Shown: positions 1-5,140 of the stretch, piece after piece
Numbering within the stretch: the first letter of the stretch is position 1
Layout of the letters: each line of letters opens with the position of its first letter
Assembly: GCA_027625205.1 (NCBI GenBank)
Contig: JAQBVZ010000079.1
Location: 1-5,140, forward strand
Direction of reading: 5' to 3'
DNA length: 5,140 nucleotides
DNA from: Chloroflexota bacterium
GTDB lineage: Bacteria > Chloroflexota > Dehalococcoidia > Lucifugimonadales > Australimonadaceae
Notes under the pieces: generated by a model
Told to the model about the DNA's origin: nothing
What the model saw: only the letters and a program-made list of their open reading frames with translations
Databases searched by the model: none
Made by a program: the position numbers and the translations under genes

Positions 1-37
1 AAGGCTACTGGAGTTGGAGAAGCAAGTCACGGCGTAG
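1..37 (+). CDS. Possible 3' end of an unidentified gene entering from the left
   Basis: Reading from base 2, eleven codons give RLLELEKQVTA and then a TAG stop at 35-37. The peptide is rich in Leu, Glu, Lys and Gln, as is typical of an amphipathic helix at the end of a protein. If real, this gene converges on the DUF2007 gene, with 34 bp between the two stop codons. Eleven open codons are expected often by chance, so only the composition supports the call. The product cannot be identified from so little sequence. The two other plus frames and the minus strand here show nothing more convincing. Confidence 0.25.
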   Translation, partial: RLLELEKQVTA

Positions 38-52
38 GCTGCACATCCCAAA

Positions 53-81
53 CAACGGGCTATTCATCACATCAGCCGTTG
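53..81. terminator. Weak hairpin between convergent genes, possible terminator
   Basis: CAACGG-C (53-60, with G59 bulged) can pair with GCCGTTG (75-81), giving a 7-bp stem and a 14-base loop. It spans the stop codon of the DUF2007 gene (72-74). On the minus strand the stem is followed by only a short run of T, and on the plus strand there is no T tract. A competing pairing of 57-60 with 81-84 is also possible. It is therefore a poor match to an intrinsic terminator and is listed only as a candidate for the end of the dnaE-DUF2007 transcript. Confidence 0.15.
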
Positions 82-308
82 CCCATCTCTTGCCCTTCCA
101 GATTTTCGTTCAAGATGTCCTGGGCCTCTTGAAGAAGAGTCTCCGGCACCATGACGCGGCATGGCAGCCCGCTTACTCCCAAGAAACTTGAGGTATCTCC
201 TGGCTGTAAGTGTGCAGGAACGTTTGCATCCACCAGCAGGTCACGCCAACTCTCAGCGGTAATTTGGTCCGGGGCCGTTGCCACCACCACCCATTTCACG
301 TTTGCCAT
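72..308 (-). CDS. DUF2007-type small protein (putative signal-transducing protein family)
   Basis: This is a complete 78-residue cytoplasmic protein with an ATG start (306-308) and a TGA stop (72-74). It has no signal peptide or membrane segment. The pattern matches the DUF2007 family: an N-terminal beta strand (WVVVATAP, residues 6-13), a helix carrying the conserved 'change of subunit or position' region (AESWRDLLVDANVPAHL, about 18-34), a central Gly/Ser-rich turn (36-48), a second strand (CRVMVPET, 50-57) and a helix ending AQDILNEN (62-69). The family is small (about 65-100 aa) and is annotated as putative signal-transducing or ligand-binding, without a demonstrated biochemical role. The start codon lies 39 bp downstream of the dnaE stop on the same strand, so cotranscription is likely. 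No clear Shine-Dalgarno sequence precedes the ATG, so translation may depend on the upstream gene or be weak. The family call comes from pattern recognition; a functional assignment is not possible. Confidence 0.82.
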   Translation of the reverse strand: MANVKWVVVATAPDQITAESWRDLLVDANVPAHLQPGDTSSFLGVSGLPCRVMVPETLLQEAQDILNENLEGQEMGNG

Positions 309-347
309 GGGCTTAGTGTAATCCAGCCACTTGGAACTGGGAACGAT

Positions 348-3300
348 TCAACTAGTTGATGCCATCAACGTGACGGCGTCCTGTCGTCCAAGCATGGTCT
401 TCAGCCGGTCCTGCAATTCAGACGAGCAGTTAGTGGTAATGATGGGCATCTCCAGCCGGTAGCGCTTGCCACCGCTGGATATCACCAGGTCCACGCCATG
501 GTTGCCCGGGTACTCCAAGACCACCTGCAACACTTCTCGCAGCAAATAAGCGTCGTCCTCAGGCTTGTCGGTCTCCGTTAGGTTGATGAGCATCTTGTCC
601 GACACCCCTGCTGCCTGGTAGTCGTGATGTCCATTGCCATTACCGTTAGCAGTTGGCTGTGCAGGGGCAGGAGTGGGCTTGGGAGCCATGCCCGCAAACG
701 CTGGTGGCGTAGAGCCGTTAGCGCTGCTCTGGGCAGGTATTGGGGTAGCAGTCGACACTGTTGGCACCTCGTTCATAGACTGATCTTGGGTAGGCTCATG
801 CCACTCTTCCATATGTGATGCGGGAACCGGGATTTCCTCGCCATCGCTCTCATCTGACGGAGGGGTATAAACACTCGCGGACTCACAGGTGATGGTTACT
901 TGATCATCTCTCCGCTTCACCCGACCAACCACCTCCACTATGGCACCCTCCTGCCAGAGCTCAGCGGTCCGCTCATACGCCTCGGCCCAAAGCGCCACCT
1001 CCACGGAGCCACCGAAAAGCTCCACCGTGGCAAAGCCGATTCTCCGGTTCTCTTTGTCAAACCGCTGCCGCAACCCTGATACCACGCCCAGCACGGTGAC
1101 CCGGGTGCGTTCCTTCTCAGATTCCAACTGCTCAGGAGACAGGATTGCGTCGGCAAGGGCGCCCCTGGACAGGTCATACTGAGCTTTTGCAGAAAGGGCC
1201 ACGCCCAGCAACTCTCGCTCCCACGCCGTCCGCTCACTCGGTGTGACTTCCACGCCTCCAGACAAGTGCGTTTCACCCAGGGGTGTGGGCACAGACTGGC
1301 CAAAGAGGTCAAACATGGTGGTTTGGCCTGAGCGCTGGAGTTGAGCCTCCCGCTGCATCATGGAGACCAAATGGTCAAGGTTGGCGAGTAGCGCTCCCGT
1401 CGCTTCAAAGGAGTCCAGGCCACCAACGCGCATGAGGCTCTCCAGCACGCGACGGTTGGCGACTCCGGTGCCCGCCCTGCGGCAGAAATCCTCCAGGTCA
1501 ACAAAAACGCCGTCCTCCGCCCTGGCGGCCACCAAGGGTTCTACGGCCGTCTCACCAACGTTCTTAACGCTTGCCAAGCCAAAACGTATGCCTGGGGTGC
1601 CGCTTTCATCTGTGTCTACAGAAAAGAACACTTGGCTGCGGTTCACGTCCGGCGGCAGCACGGGTATGCCCAGACGGGCGCACTCACCAACAACGGCAAT
1701 GACTTTGTCCGCGTTACCCATGTAGGAGTTCAGGATGGAAGTCATGAACTCCACCGGGTAGTTAGCTTTGAAGTAAGCCGTCCAGTAGGCCACCATGGCG
1801 TAGCTCACGCTGTGGGCCTTATTAAAGGCGTACCCAGCAAAGGGTTCAATCAGGTCAAAGACCTGGGTGGCAATCTCTGCTCCGTACCCCAGGCCAGCGG
1901 CGCCATCCAGGAATTTTTCACGCTCCTTGGCCATGAGCTCCATAATCTTCTTGCCCATGGCCTTACGCACAATGTCAGCCGTACCCAGGGTATAGCCCGC
2001 AAAGGTGCGGAGAATTTGCAACACCTGATCCTGATAGACGATAACGCCGTACGTCTCCTCAAGTATCCCTTCCAAAGCCGGGTGAGGGTAACTGACGGGC
2101 GTGCGACCAAACTTGGACTCAATAAATCTGCCAATGTGCTCCATGGGCCCAGGCCGGTAGAGGGCTATCATGGCGGCCAGTTCACGCACTGAGCTGGGCT
2201 TCAGTTCCTTGATGTAGCGCCGCATGCCGGGGCTCTCCAACTGGAAAACGCCGGTGGTCTCTCCAGAAGCCAAAAGGTCATAGGACGCCTGGTTGTCCAG
2301 GGGTATTTCCTTCAGGTCTATGTCTATGCCCCGCTCATTGTGCAGAAGCTTCATGGTCATGCTGAGGATGGTGAGGTTTGATAGGCCAAGGAAGTCCATC
2401 TTGAGCAGGCCCAGCTTGGCCACAGGCTCCATGGCGTACTGCGTGGTGGCAATATCCTGTTCATCACCCTTGGCTGACCGTTGCAAGGGCACGTACTCCG
2501 TTAACGGGTCCTGGGATATGACGACTCCGGCCGCGTGGGTGCTGGCATGACGCACTACGCCTTCCATATGACGGGCCGTGTCTACCAATTCACGAAGAGT
2601 GGAGTCGCCTTCATAGGCCTCCTGCATCTCCGGTGTCGTTTCCATGGCCTCATCTATCGTGATGCCGAGGCGAGTGGGCACCAGCCTGGCTATGCGGTCA
2701 ACATCTGCGTACGACATTGCCATCGCACGGCCCACGTCACGAATGGCAGCCTTGGCTCCCATGGTGCCGAAGGTGATGATCTGGCATACGTGGTCCCGGC
2801 CATACTTCTGCAACACATACTGGATGGCCTCTTCACGCCGGTCATCCTGAAAGTCCATGTCAATGTCCGGCATTTCCTTGCGCTCCACGTTGAGGAAACG
2901 CTCGAAGACCAGCTGGTACTCCAAGGGGTCAATCTCCGTGACGCCAAGGCAATACAGCGCAAGGGATGAGGCGGCGCTCCCTCTGACGCCCAACAGGATG
3001 TCGCTGCGGTGGGCAAACTCAGCAATGTCCCACACCACCAGGAAGTAGTTGGGGTACTGGGTCTGAGTGATAACGTCCAACTCGTATTCAAGCCGTTCCT
3101 TGGCGCCCTCAGGAGAGCCGGTGGCGTAACGTTCACCGAACCCCGTCCAGCAGAGCTTGCGCAGGTAGGCATCCGCGTCCTCTCCGTCCGGCGTGTCGTA
3201 TTGGGGCAAGTGGAGAGTCGAAAAGTCCAACGTTACGTCGCACATGTCCGCAATGCGCTGGGTGTTGTCAATAGCCTCTGGGAGGTCATCGAACAAGTAG

Positions 3301-4043
3301 GCCATCTCATCGGGACCCTTCAAGTAGTAGGAGTCGTCCGACATTTTGAGGCGCTTGTCGTCCTGAAGGTTGGTGTTGGTCTGGATGCACACCATGACGT
3401 CCTGATAAGGAGCATCCTCACGCTTCACGTAATGGAGGTCATTGGTGGCCGCAAGCGGAATATCCAGCTTCTCTCCCAGGTTCAACAGGCCTCGGTTGAG
3501 GTCATCCAAGAAGGGCAGGTCATCATGCCGTTGGAGTTCTAGGTAGAAATTGGGGAACGTCTCCTTGTACCACCGGGCAATCTCAATCGCCTGGTTGGTG
3601 TCGCCGTCTATGATGGCGCGGGAGAGTTCGGCGCTGGGACAGCCGGACAGGACAACAAGGCCCTCGCTATGCTCCTCCAGCACTTGGTGATCAACCCGGG
3701 GTTTGTAGTAAAAACCATCCAGGTGAGAGGTGGTAACCAACTGCATGAGGTTCTTGTAACCCAAGTCATTCTGGGCCAGGACCGTCAGGTGGAAGGCTGA
3801 CTTTTCACTGGGCTTCCTGTCCTTACGGGAGCCAGGGGCCACGTAGAGTTCACAGCCAATGATGGGCTTGATGCCCGCCGCCTTGCAGGCTGAATAAAAC
3901 TCCACCACGCCGTACATGCCGCCGTGATCAGTAATGCCCATGGCGGTCATGCCCTGGTCCTTGGCACTCTCCACAAGTCCGGAGATGCTGCTAAGGCCAT
4001 CCAGTAGGCTGTATTCAGTGTGTACGTGAAGGTGAGTAAACAC
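348..4043 (-). CDS. dnaE: DNA polymerase III alpha subunit (replicative DNA polymerase, EC 2.7.7.7)
   Basis: This is a complete 1231-residue DnaE, the catalytic subunit that elongates DNA in the replisome. Domains in order: PHP (about 1-205) starting HLHVHTEYSLLDG, with ITDH at 37-40, GCE at 63-65, SGC at 133-135 and DLH at 202-204; palm with RGSAASS (354-360) and the metal-binding PDIDMDF (392-398; D393 and D395), plus the third catalytic Asp in KMDFLGL (D550); fingers with YRPGPM (629-634), VIVYQDQVLQ (667-676) and FAGYAFNKAHSVSYA (735-749); helix-hairpin-helix region (about 790-880); clamp-binding motif QTTMFDLF (907-914); OB fold (about 980-1060); low-complexity linker (about 1061-1145); C-terminal alpha/beta domain (about 1148-1226). 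E. coli DnaE has 1160 residues, and the extra length here is mainly the linker. The start is GTG (4041-4043). It is forced by an in-frame TAA six codons upstream (4059-4061), with no other usual start codon between them and a weak GGGAA ribosome site at 4049-4053. No intein or frameshift is visible. Confidence 0.98.
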   Translation of the reverse strand: MFTHLHVHTEYSLLDGLSSISGLVESAKDQGMTAMGITDHGGMYGVVEFYSACKAAGIKPIIGCELYVAPGSRKDRKPSEKSAFHLTVLAQNDLGYKNLMQLVTTSHLDGFYYKPRVDHQVLEEHSEGLVVLSGCPSAELSRAIIDGDTNQAIEIARWYKETFPNFYLELQRHDDLPFLDDLNRGLLNLGEKLDIPLAATNDLHYVKREDAPYQDVMVCIQTNTNLQDDKRLKMSDDSYYLKGPDEMAYLFDDLPEAIDNTQRIADMCDVTLDFSTLHLPQYDTPDGEDADAYLRKLCWTGFGERYATGSPEGAKERLEYELDVITQTQYPNYFLVVWDIAEFAHRSDILLGVRGSAASSLALYCLGVTEIDPLEYQLVFERFLNVERKEMPDIDMDFQDDRREEAIQYVLQKYGRDHVCQIITFGTMGAKAAIRDVGRAMAMSYADVDRIARLVPTRLGITIDEAMETTPEMQEAYEGDSTLRELVDTARHMEGVVRHASTHAAGVVISQDPLTEYVPLQRSAKGDEQDIATTQYAMEPVAKLGLLKMDFLGLSNLTILSMTMKLLHNERGIDIDLKEIPLDNQASYDLLASGETTGVFQLESPGMRRYIKELKPSSVRELAAMIALYRPGPMEHIGRFIESKFGRTPVSYPHPALEGILEETYGVIVYQDQVLQILRTFAGYTLGTADIVRKAMGKKIMELMAKEREKFLDGAAGLGYGAEIATQVFDLIEPFAGYAFNKAHSVSYAMVAYWTAYFKANYPVEFMTSILNSYMGNADKVIAVVGECARLGIPVLPPDVNRSQVFFSVDTDESGTPGIRFGLASVKNVGETAVEPLVAARAEDGVFVDLEDFCRRAGTGVANRRVLESLMRVGGLDSFEATGALLANLDHLVSMMQREAQLQRSGQTTMFDLFGQSVPTPLGETHLSGGVEVTPSERTAWERELLGVALSAKAQYDLSRGALADAILSPEQLESEKERTRVTVLGVVSGLRQRFDKENRRIGFATVELFGGSVEVALWAEAYERTAELWQEGAIVEVVGRVKRRDDQVTITCESASVYTPPSDESDGEEIPVPASHMEEWHEPTQDQSMNEVPTVSTATPIPAQSSANGSTPPAFAGMAPKPTPAPAQPTANGNGNGHHDYQAAGVSDKMLINLTETDKPEDDAYLLREVLQVVLEYPGNHGVDLVISSGGKRYRLEMPIITTNCSSELQDRLKTMLGRQDAVTLMASTS

Positions 4044-4093
4044 GCCAATTCCCGTGGCTTAGATACGCCGGTCAAAATGCGGCGAAGACTGCC

Positions 4094-4124
4094 ATTATAC
4101 TGCCCGAAGATGACCTGGTGACAA
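4094..4124 (-). promoter_or_regulatory. Candidate sigma70-type promoter for dnaE
   Basis: On the minus strand a perfect TATAAT (4094-4099) is preceded by TTGTCA (4119-4124; 5 of 6 bases of TTGACA). The 19-base spacer is longer than the ideal 17. Immediately upstream of the -35, two AT blocks (ATTTT and AAAAT, within 4129-4145) resemble an UP-element-like stretch. The predicted start of transcription near 4087 would give a leader of about 44 bases before the GTG. The position and orientation fit a dnaE promoter. The long spacer and the unknown host sigma factor keep confidence moderate. Confidence 0.5.
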
Positions 4125-4128
4125 GGCG

Positions 4129-4145
4129 AAAATACGCAAGATTTT
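4129..4145. repeat. Short AT-rich inverted repeat upstream of the dnaE -35 box
   Basis: AAAAT (4129-4133) and ATTTT (4141-4145) form an inverted repeat with a 7-base spacer. The arms do not extend beyond five bases. The repeat lies just upstream of the candidate -35 element of dnaE, so it could be an UP-like element or a small operator. Repeats this short arise readily by chance. Confidence 0.2.
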
Positions 4146-4216
4146 GGGGTTACCAGCCTCTTGCCCCCAGATGCAGAGCTAAGTATGGCCAATCATCCCA
4201 TATCTCAAACGGGCTC

Positions 4217-4245
4217 TTGACGCCGCTTACATAGCACTCTACGGT
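4217..4245 (+). promoter_or_regulatory. Weak candidate promoter for the aminotransferase gene
   Basis: TTGACG (4217-4222; 5 of 6 bases of the -35 consensus) is followed after exactly 17 bases by TACGGT (4240-4245). The second element matches only the first, second and last bases of TATAAT, though these are the most conserved ones. A start near 4252 would leave a leader of about 44 bases. An alternative pair, TTGCCC at 4161-4166 and TATGGC at 4184-4189, also has 17-base spacing but is weaker. The call rests on spacing and orientation only. Confidence 0.3.
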
Positions 4246-4255
4246 CTTATCACCT

Positions 4256-4272
4256 CCATGACCATGACCGTG
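4256..4272 (+). repeat. Tandem CCATGA hexamer repeat in the aminotransferase leader
   Basis: Two perfect CCATGA copies (4256-4261 and 4262-4267) are followed by a degenerate CCGTG (4268-4272). They lie between the candidate -10 element and the ribosome binding site. They could be a small operator, or simply the start of a short leader reading frame (see the findings). Two copies of a hexamer are weak evidence. Confidence 0.3.
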
Positions 4273-4281
4273 TGGCGCTAC

Positions 4282-4286
4282 AAGGA
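4282..4286 (+). promoter_or_regulatory. Ribosome binding site that decides the aminotransferase start
   Basis: AAGGA at 4282-4286 is a good Shine-Dalgarno core. Two in-frame ATG codons follow, at 4290 and 4296. The spacing is 3 bases to the first, which is too close, and 9 bases to the second, which is near normal. The start at 4296 is therefore preferred. An in-frame GTG at 4272 has no ribosome site, and an in-frame TGA at 4218-4220 closes the frame upstream. Confidence 0.7.
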
Positions 4287-4295
4287 ATAATGCCA

Positions 4296-5140
4296 ATGAA
4301 CGTCAAAGAACTTAGGGCACACCTGCCCGTCACCAATGACGCCGTTTACATGAACACGGGGTGGTCCGGCCCAACGCCCCTGCCCGTCCTCCAGCGTGTC
4401 CACGAAACATTGGAGGAGGAGGCCAAACTCGGTCCCGCCAGCGCGAAGGGCCTGGCCTATGCCCGCGGCATCACGAACGAGGCCAAAACCGCGGTAGGCG
4501 GCCTGATTAATGCTGAGCCGGAGAACGTTTTCATCACCCACAGCACCACGGAGGGTGTGTACATTGTCATCCATGGCCTGCAGTGGCAGCAGGGAGACGA
4601 ACTCCTCACGTGTGATTTGGAGCACCCGGCACTGACCGTCCCATCCGGTGTGCTGAAGGAACGATATGGCGTCAACGTGGTGGCGCCAACCGTGCCGCCG
4701 AAATCAAGCCAGTCTGCGATTGTAGAAATCATCACTTCCGCGCTGACTGACAAGACAAGGCTGGTGGCCTTGAGTCACGTACAGTTCACCTGCGGCCTCC
4801 GCATGCCCATTGCTGAGATTGCGCAAGCCTGCAAAGAACGGGGCGTGCCGCTTCTGGTTGACGGTGCGCAGGGTGCGGGGCATGTGGCGGTGGACGTACA
4901 AGAACTGGGCTGTGATTTCTATACGGTCTCCGGGCAGAAGTGGCTCATGGGGCCAAACGGGACGGGGGCGCTGTACGTCAACAGGGACTACCGCGAAAAG
5001 TTGCAGCCGGTCTTTACCACCAACGCCCTGGAAGCCGAACGTGAAAGCGCCAAGGACCCACTGACTCGGTTCAGCCTGGCATCACAAAACCCGGGGCTGG
5101 TAGCCGGGTTTGCGGAAGCTATTCGGCTTGCTAGAGATAC
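4296..5140 (+). CDS. PLP-dependent class V aminotransferase / cysteine desulfurase-like enzyme (5' part, runs off the window)
   Basis: The frame is open from the ATG at 4296 to the right edge: 281 codons plus two bases of a family usually about 380-400 residues long. Visible fold type I, class V landmarks, aligned from memory with IscS/SufS, are: N-terminal YMNTGWSGPTP (18-28), the phosphate-binding turn ITHSTTEG (80-87), the cofactor-stacking His in DLEHP (H110), SHVQFTCG (160-167), the Asp that binds the pyridine nitrogen in DGAQGAGH (D189, Q192), and the Schiff-base lysine in VSGQKWLMGPNGTGALYV (K215). The enzyme should be cytosolic and act on an amino acid. SGQKW, instead of the SGHK of true IscS/SufS, resembles the isopenicillin N epimerase/EgtE-like branch more than a housekeeping desulfurase. 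The loop that would carry a desulfurase cysteine lies beyond the window, so substrate and reaction cannot be decided. The gene diverges from dnaE across a 252-bp gap. No frameshift is present. Confidence 0.93.
   Translation, partial: MNVKELRAHLPVTNDAVYMNTGWSGPTPLPVLQRVHETLEEEAKLGPASAKGLAYARGITNEAKTAVGGLINAEPENVFITHSTTEGVYIVIHGLQWQQGDELLTCDLEHPALTVPSGVLKERYGVNVVAPTVPPKSSQSAIVEIITSALTDKTRLVALSHVQFTCGLRMPIAEIAQACKERGVPLLVDGAQGAGHVAVDVQELGCDFYTVSGQKWLMGPNGTGALYVNRDYREKLQPVFTTNALEAERESAKDPLTRFSLASQNPGLVAGFAEAIRLARD

Noticed and set aside
1632..2192. Plus-strand open frame of 186 codons antisense to dnaE
   Set aside because: It lies entirely over the conserved fingers and helix-hairpin-helix regions of dnaE. 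It is His/Gly/Val-rich in the way antisense frames of GC-rich genes usually are, and has no ribosome site or domain.
3009..3542. Plus-strand open frame of 177 codons antisense to the dnaE PHP and palm regions
   Set aside because: It is an antisense shadow. The coding strand carries uninterrupted DnaE motifs here.
348..4043. Possible intein or split in dnaE, a common intein host
   Set aside because: All conserved polymerase motifs follow one another at normal spacing (PDIDMDF, KMDFLGL, YRPGPM, FAGYAFNKAHS). There is no insertion with Cys/Ser start and HN-Cys end signatures.
3947..4192. Minus-strand open frame of 81 codons covering the divergent spacer and the 5' end of dnaE
   Set aside because: It overlaps the well-supported start of dnaE in another frame, and its translation has no recognisable domain. 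The dnaE promoter candidate lies inside it.
4185..4220. Plus-strand mini frame MANHPISQTGS ending in TGA
   Set aside because: It has eleven codons, no ribosome binding site and no similarity I recognise, and it lies upstream of the candidate promoter.
4044..4295. Riboswitch, tRNA or small RNA in the divergent spacer
   Set aside because: I saw only short inverted repeats (five-base arms), with no long stem, no tRNA arms with a TTC loop, and no terminator with a T tract.
4278..4901. Three minus-strand open frames antisense to the aminotransferase
   Set aside because: The plus-strand frame carries clear PLP-enzyme motifs throughout (H110, D189, K215). The antisense frames are shadows of its codon bias.
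1..5140. CRISPR array, insertion sequence, phage or defence genes
   Set aside because: No spaced direct repeats, terminal inverted repeats, transposase motifs or defence-type domains were seen. The window is almost fully explained by three housekeeping-type genes.

Overview
The window looks like ordinary chromosomal DNA from a moderately GC-rich bacterium. The best lineage guess is Chloroflexota, perhaps a Dehalococcoidia or SAR202-like lineage. That guess rests on the architecture of the DnaE C-terminus (OB fold, low-complexity linker, then a small alpha/beta C-terminal domain) and the overall protein style. It is an inference and has not been tested by any search.

Layout from left to right. 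Positions 1-37 may hold the last codons of a plus-strand gene that enters from the left (weak call). Positions 72-308 (minus) encode a 78-residue DUF2007-type protein. Positions 348-4043 (minus) encode the complete replicative DNA polymerase III alpha subunit DnaE (1231 aa), which fills about 72% of the window. The 39-bp gap between the two minus-strand genes suggests one transcript, dnaE followed by the DUF2007 gene. Positions 4044-4295 form a divergent intergenic region. It has a good minus-strand promoter candidate for dnaE (a perfect TATAAT) and a weaker plus-strand candidate. From 4296 to the right edge (plus) runs the first 281 codons of a PLP-dependent class V aminotransferase or cysteine desulfurase-like enzyme, which continues beyond the window.

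Function. DnaE is the chain-elongating polymerase of the replisome. Its N-terminal PHP domain appears to keep all the metal-binding residues, so it may proofread without a separate DnaQ exonuclease. The DUF2007 protein has no established function. The aminotransferase is divergently oriented, and nothing in the sequence ties it to replication.

I found no mobile element, CRISPR array, tRNA or rRNA gene, phage gene or defence system, and no intein in dnaE. I do not see a previously undescribed system here. The observations below are details of housekeeping genes and their control regions.
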